Positions 31,124 through 41,967 of a stretch of 64,000 nt of DNA are shown here, in pieces (positions within the stretch are counted from its first letter, which is position 1; every line of letters begins with the position of its first letter). Source of the stretch: Tolypocladium sp. Sup5 PDA-1 (lineage: Eukaryota; Ascomycota; Sordariomycetes; Hypocreales; Ophiocordycipitaceae). The position numbers and the translations under genes were made by a program. The DNA lies in the NCBI GenBank assembly GCA_000750105.3, contig JPHH03000081.1, positions 46,695 to 110,694 on the forward strand, in the 5' to 3' direction. The notes under the pieces were generated by a model, which searched no databases, was not told where the DNA came from, and was given only the letters and a program-made list of their open reading frames with translations.

Positions 31124-33532
31124 AGTGCTGTTGGGATCGTAATGTTGTCGAGGTTTTAGTACCCTAGTTGAAGTATGTTGCCACTCTGGGGGAAATCCAG
31201 TGCAGCTGGACATGACGCCACTGCGATATATAATATTTTCTGACGCAGTGCGGACCCCACAGATTTCGGCTCAAGGCCAACGATCGTCCCAATAATCGTG
31301 CTTGGGTAGCCGCCGAAAAGAGCGCCTGCATGAGGCATGAATATCGAAATCGTAATGACTCCTAATTGGCAGACTGTATGTGTACCGTTAACGCGGCCCG
31401 CTAATCCTAAGCGGGCGACTCTCTGACTGGTGTGCCGCAATTCTACCAATTTACCGGTGCGCCTCTTAACGGTTGTCTGCGTTCAGCGCATCTCGTGTCT
31501 GAACAAGCGCTACTAAGTCCTCTATCGACTTATTTCACAGCAACGCAGTGCGTTCTTGAACAAATCAAGGCAATGCATCGCAAGTTTGCCTACTGATTGA
31601 GGGTCTTAGAGCCAGGCCAGCGTTTTTAGGCCATTTCACGGCTGCATAACCGCGGACGAGGTTACTACCTGGAAGCCGAGAGAGAGATGTCGGTTCGAAT
31701 CCAGCCAGGGACCAGGTCTTTTGGCCTAACCAGTACACGCCTTCCAATGCGGCGTATGATAAAATTGCGTGGCGGAATAGGCCTGCCGTAAAGGGGTCTA
31801 CGCAAGCCACGGCTAGGGTTGGAGGGCCTAGCCGCACCTAGCCCCCGATTAGAAACCCGGGCCGCTCCCATCGATACTGTGGCGTAGTGCCCCCAGTCTA
31901 AAACCCGGGCCGCGCGAGTCGTTAATAAAGTTAGTCCAACTACTCCGTAGAAACTAACTAATTCCCTACCTCTATCCCGAAGGTGGGAATCGGCTTCGGC
32001 ACCATTAACACGGCGTTCTTACGCACGAGAGAGCCACGAGAAGCCATCACCACACGTGTATTCAGTCAATTGAGAAAAGGCTTGGTGTGTGCATTACTAA
32101 ATACGTCCCTCTTCTTACAATTGGTGCTGTGCGGCAGCCGCCTGTGCCCATTGTGCCTCTTCGTATCCCACGCCTCGGGGGAAGAGGACTCGTATTCGGC
32201 ATCCTATGATGCATCCTGTGACGTCTGTGACGCCTATAACGCTCGTGCTGCTTGCAATGCCATCCTAACTCGTATTGCCGGTATAATTCGCTCGGCTCGA
32301 GTCGTAGCCGGCACGGCGAGCTCATCGTCAGAGTCTGGCGTGCGACGTGCAGCTCATTGGTATGCTCGTTGCATCCGTGTGCCCGGCTCGTACGTATCAT
32401 CATCGTCATTGTGTTCTAACGGTAGCTTCGTCGCTGCCGGCGGCCTCGTGGCTCTTGTCGCTGCCGGTCTCGCGGCTCAAGGCATCGCGAGCCTCGACGG
32501 GTAGAGACGGTGTATACGATGCGTGCCGTCAATTGGGAACATCTACATACTTGGAACGTAGTGGTGGAGAAGCGCTCTTGCGCGACCACGCCACAATGAC
32601 CCAATTTTCGTACGATGGATAGACAGAGGCGTAGGATAGATACGGAGTAGTCGGGGCGCATATTCAGGTCATTAGAGTATAAATATAATAACCGCGGACG
32701 AGGACTTGAGCGAGTTCGCCAGCATTGATAACAGCAAGGTCGCACCATCGCAACAATCCTTTTGAACTGAACATCTGCTGCACTGCAAATTTTGGTGGCG
32801 CGGCAACGTGTATTGAGTTTGACCGTGACCAGAATACGGTTACACCGTTTGCCGTTTTCGCTTACCGTCGCGCATCTGCCAATTAAGTCATCATAGCTGG
32901 GTGGTACCCCGCCCATGTGGGTGCGGGAAAATTATCACGTTACATATTTCTGCCTCCGCCTTTCTCACTCCTCGGATTCTCACTCTCTCTTCTCCATATG
33001 CAGAACACGGGAACAAGAGGCGATCTTGCAAGCTGAAAGCCCGCCGTCAATACAACACTTCTCGTTGGCTACATCTCCGAGAATCGAGGATCCTGTAATC
33101 GCGCAGAGAGTCCACTACTGAGTCACCACAATTCGTATGTAACTGCATATGATGCGTACTACGCAAACAGGATCTGACATGCCTACCTACTCTTAGGCCA
33201 AGCCGGACCGATATATGCATTTCTGGTTCATGGTCAATTCATATATAGACCATTGCTCGACCAACATCGCTCGGTCAACATCGCTTCTAACGGAAGTGGA
33301 TGCCTACGAGCCCAGCCTCCATATGTGCTTCGATCGCCCTCGTCGCCCGATCAGTCACGTTTTGCAGAACTCAACCAAGGCATAACTATCGAAATCTTGG
33401 TCGTGCGTTCGCTACGTCCTCTCATGAATCGCCTTGCACCTCCGCTATTGGCTTGACCGTCAAGAGTCGATAGCCTTCCTTCGCCCAACCCTATTGCTCT
33501 CAGAATATTCTGTGCTCCTGGCTCAGCCTGCC
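31124..33532. other. gene-poor accessory stretch with short repeats
   Basis: About 2.4 kb between the NLR-like gene and the F-box-like gene. A 16-base block (ataaccgcggacgagg) occurs at 31646-31661 and 32688-32703 in the same orientation, and aaacccgggccgc occurs at 31853-31865 and 31901-31913. The minus strand at about 32200-32500 reads as broken, acidic and Arg-rich protein in shifting frames, possibly an old transposon or decayed gene. Nothing could be named. Confidence 0.4.
31646..32703 (+). repeat. 16-bp direct repeat pair bracketing about 1.04 kb
   Basis: Two identical copies of ataaccgcggacgagg at 31646-31661 and 32688-32703. They could be the ends of a degraded insertion, but neither a coding core nor terminal inverted repeats were identified. 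Confidence 0.35.
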
Positions 33533-34237
33533 ATGGATTCTAAAAAGGACAGAATCCATACTTCTACTTCGCATACAGCATCGCCTGTCACCAACCTTTT
33601 CAGCTTGCCCCACGCAGCCCGCAATGATATTTACCGAAGGGTGCTCGTTGTGGCGCATCCACTCTATCTTTTCCAGGACACAAGTTCTCCACGAGTCGAA
33701 TTTTTTGCGCCAGACAGACCAGTTCGATGGCTTGCATTGCTGTACACCAACCGACAGGTACGCGATGAGGCTAGCGCAGTGCTATATGGCTGGAATCATT
33801 TTACATTCGTGGATACAACGCGGCACCAGGCCGACCTCCTAAAGTCCTTTCTAAACTGCATCGGATCTGTAAACGCAGGTCATCTCTCTCACATATGCGT
33901 CAACTTCCCGGTCGCGGACAGTGTGGTGAGCCAACCAGGAAAAACCATACTCAGGGAAGATGACTTGCGCAGTCTGAAGCTTCTTCAAGAGAAGTGCATC
34001 AACCTAAAGACGCTGGAAACCATGGTGCAAAGCCACAATTCCATGGGTCTGACCAAGCCGAGTCAGGACTCGGACGACTCGCAGTTCATTCGAGAGGCAT
34101 TCTCGCAGATTGATGCGCAGCTAAAAGCTATTCCTTCACTGAGCGAAATTATCGTCAGTTTCTACAACGGCCCCCCAACTCCTGAGGTGACGGAGTCGAT
34201 GCAACGCCTTGGGTGGGTGATCTTGCCTGGGCAATAA
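33533..34237 (+). CDS. F-box/2EXR-like fungal protein of unknown function
   Basis: The 234-residue protein has the arrangement of the large fungal family that begins with a short 'LFSLPHAARNDIYRRVL' helix (an F-box-like or 2EXR start). It continues through LALLYTNRQVRDEASAVLYGWNHFTF, a signature in which a family member 'of the house' is compared with a local maximum of hydrophobic helices. In this family the start probably mediates protein-protein contact; the substrate or partner is unknown. The ATG at 33533 is chosen over an upstream non-ATG extension. No clear link to the neighbouring NLR-like gene. Confidence 0.65.
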   Translation: MDSKKDRIHTSTSHTASPVTNLFSLPHAARNDIYRRVLVVAHPLYLFQDTSSPRVEFFAPDRPVRWLALLYTNRQVRDEASAVLYGWNHFTFVDTTRHQADLLKSFLNCIGSVNAGHLSHICVNFPVADSVVSQPGKTILREDDLRSLKLLQEKCINLKTLETMVQSHNSMGLTKPSQDSDDSQFIREAFSQIDAQLKAIPSLSEIIVSFYNGPPTPEVTESMQRLGWVILPGQ

Positions 34238-35499
34238 AGGATAATGGAAGGATGAAGGACACGCCTTGCTTCAGGAGAAAGTAGGTGAAGAGCAAACGAG
34301 GGAATCCTTTGTTGAAGGTCCGTTCTCATGGGTATCGGTCTGCGTTAGCCGCAGCTCGCAAGAACACGCGACGATAACGGACCGTGCGATCGAAGCGATC
34401 GTGGTGAATTCTCCCCAACTCTGCCCCGACGTCAATCAAGCTGTCGATGTAGGCAGACGGCAGCATTGCAGGAAATGGCGCCAACGCCCGCACAAGGATA
34501 CTTAGGCAACAACGGGCCTCTTCAGACTAGATAGAACTCTAGAAACTCCAGACCTCTCAATATACACTCGTTAGACCCATATAAGACAGGCGGAGCTTTC
34601 GGATTGATATGCACGAAACGGACGGCATTGCTCTTAGCCCATGTCACCGGATACGATGGCAATTTCTTTGGTACTAGCAGGGCATTTCACGTTGACCGCT
34701 GTAGAAGTAAGCTTCCCCGGCGTCAATGTGAGGTCCTATGAGAACGTATCCTGGAAAGGGAACTAAACGCAGGGGGCTGGACGCCTCACAAGCACCGTGT
34801 AATGACGGAGGTGCACAGTAACCCATCTTTAGAAAAGGATGGTTGCCATCGTACAAGGCTTTCGACTTCCGGCTTCGGAGGTTTGCTTTTAGGGCGATGT
34901 CTCTTGATGCGTCCGAACTTGGGTAGTACACATGCATTCCCCACGCCGTCTCTCTAATTGACAGTGCATTATTATATCTGTGAAATCATTGACTTTAGTC
35001 GTCCAAGATTCGACGCTATTGATGTCTGAGGCACAGTTGCGGCATTGAGACAGCATGTTAAGTCTACATGTACATGTACGTGCCCAGCTAGCAGGCACTT
35101 TGTGCCACGTCGGCCTACGAGCACAGTCGGCGGCAGTTGGCCGACTACATGTACGGACTAGGGTGCGACGGAGCTGAAAGACCGTTGGGCCGGTACCGTT
35201 AGTGACGAAGACGGACGCACGTCGAAAGACATGTCTCGGCTCGTGGTTAAGCCGCTACCACATTCGCAGCTTGATATGAAGTTGTCATTAACACAGACGC
35301 AGGAGGCTTAAAAACTTGCGGTGTGATTTGAACCTTGAATTGCTAGATGAGGACGAGATAGTCCGTACGCAGGACATGATTAGCCCGGTGCATGGCATGA
35401 GCTGAATATGCAGACGAACAAGGCGGCGCTGCTGCTGAGCTGTCTATGTAGTCGGAGGACCCCAATCCCGGTCGCAGCGTTACATCCGCAGCCGTATTC
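34238..35499. other. gene-poor spacer with short palindromic and repeat sequence
   Basis: About 1.26 kb with no supported gene. It carries the second copy of a 39-base block (34594-34632), and around 35060-35150 repeated tacatgtac blocks and GGC/CGG inverted segments that could be remnants of a mobile element. Confidence 0.4.
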
Positions 35500-36846
35500 T
35501 CATCGCAAGCCAGGCTGCCTTGTCTCCCGTCCCGGAACCAGCTCATGCTCGTCCGAGCTATCATCCAATAAGAACTGCTTTCCCCTTCGCCCCGAAAACT
35601 TGGCCTTGATCGTGGCAAAGAGACCCGGCATGTCAGAGCCAGGGCCATTCATGATCCTCCCAGGGTGGACGGCGTTGAAGGACAAGAGCGCCAGAAACAT
35701 TGGCGCCGCTTCCAAGACGTAAAAGTACGCCTCATGGGTCGTCAAGGCATTGCCCCTTTCTACGCCGCCAGAAAACTCAGCCAGTCGGTATACAATGCGC
35801 ACCGTAATCATGGCCAACGAAAAGTAAAGAGTACACAGCAGCTGACCCCATTCGGTATTGAAGAGGCCGCCCCAGAAACCACGTATTCGGCCCCCCACAG
35901 TCGTCATCTGTACCTGGAATGCGACGCAGAGGCCGACAAAGACCAGGATCATAAACTCCTGGAAGCCGATGCCGCCCATGTAAATGTGAATAGCTCGCTG
36001 CTGTGTTTCGGGCGATGCGCTCGGGCCAGCCATGCCGCCGCCAACGAGCTGCACGACGAAAGAAGCAATGTCGAAGAATACGAACGTGGCGGCGACGGTG
36101 GCGGCCGGTAAGCGGAGGATAGATCGCGAGGGGTGGAAGTAGTAGATCATGCGGCCGAGCGTCATGTAGGCAAAGGCATTGACCCCTTTTCCATTGCCTG
36201 TTAGCAATTCATCTCGGTCAAAGAGATATGTGAACTTACACAGCGGCGCAAGCAGGATAAAGATCTGGAAGACGAGGTAAATGCCGTCACTCTGCTGCCA
36301 CCTCGAGCTTAATGCTCGGAATGTCATGGCCACCGTCTCCCAGATAGCCGCCATGATAATGACCCAGCACCACCTCTGCAATTCGCCGCAGGCCGTCAGC
36401 CGTTGGTCCGTCAAAGGAGCGGGAGGGTTCAACATACGGACCTTTTTGTACGCCGCGGCCTGCCAGACGTGAATCCCCACGAGAATGGCAAACAGGGCCG
36501 CAAACGCCGCGGCAGCCTTGAGGCTCGGGTAGTAGTTCCATATTGCACCGCACGTCCCCGGCGGGACATAGCCGTTCTCGTCGGGCGTGATGGTCCGGAC
36601 GCAGGTGGGGATGGCAATGGCGATGGTTTGTCCGGGGATTGTGAGGTCGCTCTTTGTTTCTCCGACGATGACGATGAGTTCGGTGGTAGTGAAATCGCCC
36701 GTAGGCGTTGGGGTTGGACCAGACTGGGGCGTTGCTGTCGTTTGCCGTGCCTCGAGGTTTGCTGTTGGTGTTGGTGTTGGCGTTGGCGTTTGGATGGCCG
36801 CCGCAGACACGGAGGCGGCAAGGAACAGACAGACAAGGTGCAACAT
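35500..36846 (-). CDS. RTA1-family multispanning membrane protein
   Basis: Exons 36846-36240 and 36185-35500 give 430 residues. The 54-bp intron (GTAAGT...GCTAACAG...AAAAG) is stop-free and divisible by three; removing it restores LAPLWVNAFAYMTLGRM, the RTA1 signature. A signal peptide and a Thr/Pro-rich extracellular segment (QTPTPTPTPTAN) are followed by seven predicted membrane segments, with VVQLVGGGM and GFQEFMILVF typical of the family. The RTA1/Rsb1 family is linked to lipid export and resistance to aminocholesterol-like compounds in yeast. The charged cytoplasmic tail ends the protein. Located in plasma membrane by inference. Confidence 0.85.
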   Translation of the reverse strand: MLHLVCLFLAASVSAAAIQTPTPTPTPTANLEARQTTATPQSGPTPTPTGDFTTTELIVIVGETKSDLTIPGQTIAIAIPTCVRTITPDENGYVPPGTCGAIWNYYPSLKAAAAFAALFAILVGIHVWQAAAYKKVRMLNPPAPLTDQRLTACGELQRWCWVIIMAAIWETVAMTFRALSSRWQQSDGIYLVFQIFILLAPLCKFTYLFDRDELLTGNGKGVNAFAYMTLGRMIYYFHPSRSILRLPAATVAATFVFFDIASFVVQLVGGGMAGPSASPETQQRAIHIYMGGIGFQEFMILVFVGLCVAFQVQMTTVGGRIRGFWGGLFNTEWGQLLCTLYFSLAMITVRIVYRLAEFSGGVERGNALTTHEAYFYVLEAAPMFLALLSFNAVHPGRIMNGPGSDMPGLFATIKAKFSGRRGKQFLLDDSSDEHELVPGRETRQPGLR

Positions 36847-37214
36847 TTCCTCACTAACGGAAATAAAAAATAAAAAAAAGAGGAAATGCCAAAAGCTTTG
36901 GGTATATAAACCAGTTTATGATGACAATGGACAGTTTACTTCGCAAAACCTTGCAGTTTCCCAGTCGACTTTATGCTCTTCAAGTTGCCAAATTTGGCAA
37001 CCTCGCATCTTCCCCAGACGTCGGACGCGTATTAGCCCCAGGCTTGGACAGGGGCCACGCACCCGAGCACCCGAGCAATGTGGGTAGAGTCCGAACCAGC
37101 CAACCACGTCTTGCGAGTTCCTGGTCCCTCCCGGTTGGTGTTACCGGTGACGCAAACCGAGCCCTGCACTGAGCTGAGCACTTACACAAAGTTTATGCGC
37201 TACGAAGAAATCTA
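36847..37214. other. intergenic
   Basis: The 368 bp between the RTA1-like gene start and the GNAT gene stop contain no gene. A TATATAA at about 36903-36909 lies some 60 bp before the RTA1-like start on the minus strand. Confidence 0.4.
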
Positions 37215-37880
37215 CTACTCTCTCTTCGCACTCGGAGGCCACCAGATCATCGCGGGAAACAAGTAACCCCCATCCTCGGCGGCAGCCATCGCCTCGAATC
37301 CCAACTCCTTATACAGCGACATGCCTTCCGCACTCGCCTCCAGATATGCCGGGATCCCAAGCTCAGCACACCGATCCATGCCCCATCGCACAACCAAAGA
37401 CCCGATTCCCTGCCGCCGGTGGCCCGGATCGACACACAGAAATTTGAGTTGGCCAAACGCGCGGGACCCCATCCGCCGTCGGCGGGCTTCGTTCCCCGGC
37501 TTCACAAACGCAAGGCAGCGCTCTCGGTGCTCCTCGTCCTCGACCCAGGCGAAGTTCATGATGTAGTTCTCCGCCACGCACTCCTCCTCGGTGCGGGCGC
37601 GGTCGTAGATGTACCACTCCGCGTAGCCGACAATCTTCTCTTTCCCTGTGGATGGGTCTGTGTGGACGCACTTGATGCACACCGGCGCGGAGGGGAACTT
37701 GTCCATGTGCTCGCGTTGGCCCTGCAAGTGCCGCCGCGCGCTTACCAGGCGGTTCTCGGGGGTGTTTGTGCCGTGCGATATGTCATGGATGGGGACGAAT
37801 CCGAAGGCGAGGTTGAAGATTTCCATGCATCGGGGCATGTCCTCATCCTTGGCGGGCTCGACGTGGAGATTTGGCGCCAT
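37215..37880 (-). CDS. GNAT-family N-acetyltransferase
   Basis: The 221-residue protein in one exon has the N-terminal helix-turn MEIFNLAFGFVPIHDI and the acetyl-CoA loop FLCVDPGHRRQGIGSLVVRWG, with the R/Q-x-x-G-x-G signature as RRQGIG. It ends with YKELGFEAM, the last strand of the fold. It is typical of the large family of fungal small-molecule acetyltransferases; the substrate is unknown. It lies next to a Zn2Cys6 regulator transcribed in the same direction. Confidence 0.82.
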   Translation of the reverse strand: MAPNLHVEPAKDEDMPRCMEIFNLAFGFVPIHDISHGTNTPENRLVSARRHLQGQREHMDKFPSAPVCIKCVHTDPSTGKEKIVGYAEWYIYDRARTEEECVAENYIMNFAWVEDEEHRERCLAFVKPGNEARRRRMGSRAFGQLKFLCVDPGHRRQGIGSLVVRWGMDRCAELGIPAYLEASAEGMSLYKELGFEAMAAAEDGGYLFPAMIWWPPSAKRE

Positions 37881-38281
37881 CTTGAAGGGCTGCAGTGTCG
37901 CCAGTCACAATAGGGGATTCAGAAGGGAGTTGTCTCTGACTCAAAAGGTTTATCACAAAGTAGTGGTTTGTGACATTCCACAAGTATGGTCAACGAGTGA
38001 GGGGTTTCTACAAGACTGAATGTGAACTCGATTCTTATCGATGCCCCATCGCACAATTCCACATGCTTCCTGGTAGTCGTATTTCTCGTAAACTGTACCG
38101 CGTCACAAGTTTCGCTGACGTGACTCACACTCAGTTCATGCCAGGAACAGGCACGCGGGAATACCTAGGTTAAATATTCCCCCTCACACACCATCCTCGG
38201 CCGCAATTCGGCCACCATCCTGACACAACAGCCAGTGACGCTATTAGCCATAGACCACGCACAACACGGAGACTTGTACGA
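37881..38281. other. intergenic
   Basis: The 401 bp between the GNAT gene start and the regulator stop show no gene. Confidence 0.4.
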
Positions 38282-39917
38282 CTACGTGGTTACTAACCTC
38301 TGCTGTAAGTTGCTCAGTGCTGGCTCCTTTACGGTAACCCAGTCATGCCTTGCCTCAACGCCGCCGCCCCAACTCCGCATAAGAAAGCAAATCTTTCGTC
38401 TTACAACCTTTGCGCCATCGTCGCCTACCCGGACATTCAAGACTGCCTCCAACGCATTGTCCCTGATTCGCCGCCCATCCTCTGGTAGCGTCAGCTCGCT
38501 CTCATCCACCGTTTTCAACGTCTCGGCCTCATCAGGCGTAATCTCGATGCCGTGCTCAATCTCAATGGTGCGCGTCCCGACGGCATACATCGTAACAGCG
38601 TCCCACAACGTCTCGCGCGGGCATGACAGAGTCTTCATTAGTGTCAGGGCCGCGAGACGTAGCTTCAGGTGCCGGCACTTGATGACGACAAAGTGCAGCA
38701 AGGGGCAGAAGCCCATGACAAAGGTGAACCTGGGACCTTGGGTGGAGGATACTGTCGCTGCAACTTGCGCGATCTCAACGATTCGCAGAAACTTGTTCAT
38801 GTGGGCATCGTATACCGTCTCGTCCGGAGACAGGCATGTGTTCGTCCATATCTTGGCGACGAGCCACCGCATCTCCAGCATCAAGAACGTGGCTTCGTGT
38901 GTATGGGCGAGCTGAAAGCCCCCTCGGTATATGCAGAATGCGGACCACCACCTGTCGAGATCTTCGTCGAGTCGCTGCTGGTCCCACACGGCAGACTCCA
39001 GTGACTGCAGCTCGGGGCCAATGCCAAGCCGGTGATGGTCACTGGTGCGAGCCAACCTGACAGACCGCGAGAGCAGTGAGTCAAGCGACCCTTGCGCCCG
39101 AGATAGTTCTTCAAACGACGACCCGTACGTCGGCAGGGACTCGGCATCCTCAAGCACTGGAAGGTTTGACACGCCTCCGCCGAAGAAGTAGGGAAAGATG
39201 CCCAGGTGGCGGAAGACGGAAACGAGATCCGAGCTGGCTTTCGACGACTGCAGCAGCGATATGCCGTGGCTGACATGACTGATGGCGGCCCTTGTGTCGC
39301 CGCGCAGGAACTCGATGCATATGAAGAGGACGCACACGAGCAGCACCGTGTCCATGGAGCCGGCCGAGGCTCGTGGCGTGACAATGTGCTTGATGGCCGA
39401 GTTATAATGCTTGATGGCAAAGTCGTTGCGCTCGTACCGCGGCTCAAACTCGAGCTCCAGCTGCTGGGCGCTGAACTTTTCGTACAGGGAACTGATGGCC
39501 AAGACGGCATGCCTCGCCGCAGGCTCGCTGTACGTCACCTGTGCCACCAGATGGGTCCAGAAGGAGCTCTCCAGCGACCCGCCGAGCGCCGGCGCGACAA
39601 CCTGGCGGAAGAATGCCAGGCTGCGGAGCTCGATGGAGTCTGCGCCCGGCGTTGCCGCGGGCGCCGGACGGAGCCGTACACGGAGCAGCTCGTCCCATGA
39701 GTAGGAACCCGGGGGCGGAGGCTTGTAGCCGTCGCATTTCCTGCCGGTCGACTTGCATCGCTGGCACTCTGGGCGTGTCTCGTCGCACTTGATCTTGCGA
39801 GCCCTGGTTGGTCCGGGGTGAGTCTCGTCCCGCGTGTCCACCCCGAGGGTTCAAGGAGCGAACCTACTTGCATGTCAGGCACCCTGTGCGGACCTTTTGC
39901 ACACCTTTTCGCGGCAT
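38282..39917 (-). CDS. Zn2Cys6 transcription factor
   Basis: Exons 39917-39868 and 39803-38282 give 523 residues. The 64-bp intron (GTAGGT...ACCAG) interrupts the zinc cluster; splicing produces CLTCKARKIKCDETRPECQRC followed by KSTGRKC, the full C-x2-C-x6-C-x6-C-x2-C-x6-C motif near residues 13-40. The remainder is a helical fungal-specific regulatory region (RSLAFFRQVVAPALGG, VLLVCVLFICIEF) common in Hypocreales regulators. The targets are not known. Neighbouring genes (a GNAT enzyme downstream, an MDR reductase across a 2 kb promoter) could be among them. Confidence 0.86.
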
Positions 39918-41967
39918 GATACGGGAGTGTGATTCAGGCAATCCAGTGGACGTCGCCGAGTCTCACAGATCGCCAATAAGGGCGAGTGCCTTCAGAGATA
40001 CCACTCGAGGCTTATCTACGTAACCAGGCTGGTTGCAGTCGAGGCGAGTTGGGATTGGGGGGGGGTGACGACGCGATAACTTGAAGGTACGAATATTGAG
40101 CCACGTCGTGAGTCGTCGTCGTCGTCGGTAATGTGCTCACAGTGGCTGAGGCAGAAGAACTCAGGGGTGAGAAGCAAGGGTGAGAAGCAAGGGTGAGAAA
40201 GGAGGGTGAGTGAACCCATCTCGGATCCGCACTTGTGGGGGGCGGTTCCATGAGTGGGGCAAATGCGAGCCGGCGAATCTCGGGGCCGACTCATGGACCC
40301 TGGGTGGAGACTCCGGCCGACTCCGTACACCTTGATACCGTCATGTAACCCGCAGCTTCAGTTGGGTTATTTTTAAATGCGACTCCCGCCAATGGCGTGG
40401 CTCTCGAATGGTTCGAACTCCCGCCTCAACTTGTCACCAGTGCTGGGTAACCCGCCTACCCTGTACGATGTGGCTCAATCATTTCGTGTACGATTCGTCT
40501 CACCAGGCACAAGCTGAGGCAAAAGTTACGCTATACAATTGGTTTCGATTCGATGGGCCGTATTCTCTAAGCCAAGTCGGCTTGAGGTGAGCAATTCCAC
40601 CGCCGTGAAGTCGACTGTGGCCAAACTAGAGGCAAATGTTCATGTCCGCCCCGTCTGTTGAACCGTCTCAGGGGTCTCGCGTGGCGTTAGGGGAGGATTG
40701 TGGTACACGGGACGGTCCGTCTTGGCATGTTGTATGTGGGATGCATGCCATGCTAGCCCAATAGGATACGAGAGCTTAAACATGTCGGCTCGGTAGAAGG
40801 GATGGCCGGAATTAGGCAGGTCCGTAAGGGGAACGTCTGTGTACTTCGTACCTGGATCGAGCAAATCAGATGCAGCACGGCATGTAGAGATCTCACGGAA
40901 GGCGGAAGGATGTGCGCCACGGATCTGGACCTTGTTACACGACGTACAAACTGAAGATGAATATTCCATCTCACTACGGACTACGGATACGGAGGTACCA
41001 GTTGTCAAGAACCTGGGTGCCATTCTCGTGTTCAACAATGCAGGCCAATATACGTCCTCTACAACATGAACCCCAACATGAACAACACATGACCAAAAAT
41101 ATCCAGCCCAACATGTACGGCCAATTGAGCCTGGAAAAGACATCTTTATCACCACGAATTCTATAAGCGAGCACAGTACAACATTGGTCGTATTTTGGGC
41201 GACGCTGATACAAGCCAAGTCCCCGTCACTGCTATTAGTGGGTGGCATCATGAAGATGGCACACGGTGCCACTGACGCCAGGGACGAGAACTTGTCTTTC
41301 AAGCGCCGCTCGGAACAACAGACAGCGACCTCTGCGTATCGCATCTACGTGTGTTTCGGGAAGCGGACGTCGAATGACAGAAAAGTCAAGAATAACCGTA
41401 ATCCGACGGACTACATGCCCATCATCCTCAAGCCCGGGCGGAGCGGTGCTTCGGCACAATTCCCCCCCGACACAAGCCACCCAACCGCCACAGCCCCGTC
41501 AAGCCCCCCCAAGGAGCCGCACTACGGAGCCAACATCGGGCCGCGTCGCTCTCCGCATCCCGCGTTCCCACTCCTGCCGCGCGTAGACGCCCAAGACGCC
41601 CTAGGGCTGGCAAGCTCTCCAGCCCAGGCGCCTCGCTAGTGCTCGGGTCCAGTCTCGTTCCTTTCGACCGCCGTCGTTGGACTCGGCTTCGAGATGCGCC
41701 ATGTGCCGGTGCGCCGCGCGCGCGCCTTGTGGTCGAGATTGCGGTCGAGGGCTGGAGGATGACGACGGCGCGAGTGCGAGGCGGGAAAATTCGCTGAGAC
41801 TCCCGTGAGGAATGGTTCGGGGGAGTCGTAGCTATAAAGAGGCTTCGTCGCGACGTCGTCCCAGACACGAGAGAATCACCAAACACCAAGACAACAACAA
41901 ACTCTCAACCACCCTCAACGCCTCCCTCGCAACTCACGTCCATCTCTCCACCTCTCCATCGCCCGCC
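39918..41967. other. long divergent intergenic region
   Basis: About 2.05 kb between the regulator and the MDR gene. A minus-strand frame at 40640-41344 (234 codons) has no recognisable domain and looks accidental. A short direct repeat (gagaagcaagggt) occurs in tandem near 40168-40195. CTATAAAG at 41832-41839, about 130 bp before the MDR start, is a TATA candidate. Confidence 0.4.

Noticed and set aside
31690..31722. tRNA-like T-arm (ggttcgaatcc) at about 31694
   Set aside because: No matching acceptor, D or anticodon stems could be paired around it; the T-stem itself has mismatches.
31983..32916. Frames of 115-173 codons on both strands in the gene-poor stretch
   Set aside because: No domain or consistent codon use; treated as part of a possible decayed element rather than genes.
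40408..40432. Second tRNA-like T-arm (ggttcgaactcc) at about 40413
   Set aside because: Flanking bases do not form the other arms of a cloverleaf.
40640..41344. 234-codon minus-strand frame in the regulator-MDR intergenic region
   Set aside because: No domain, signal peptide or splice context; codon use unlike neighbours. Probably chance.
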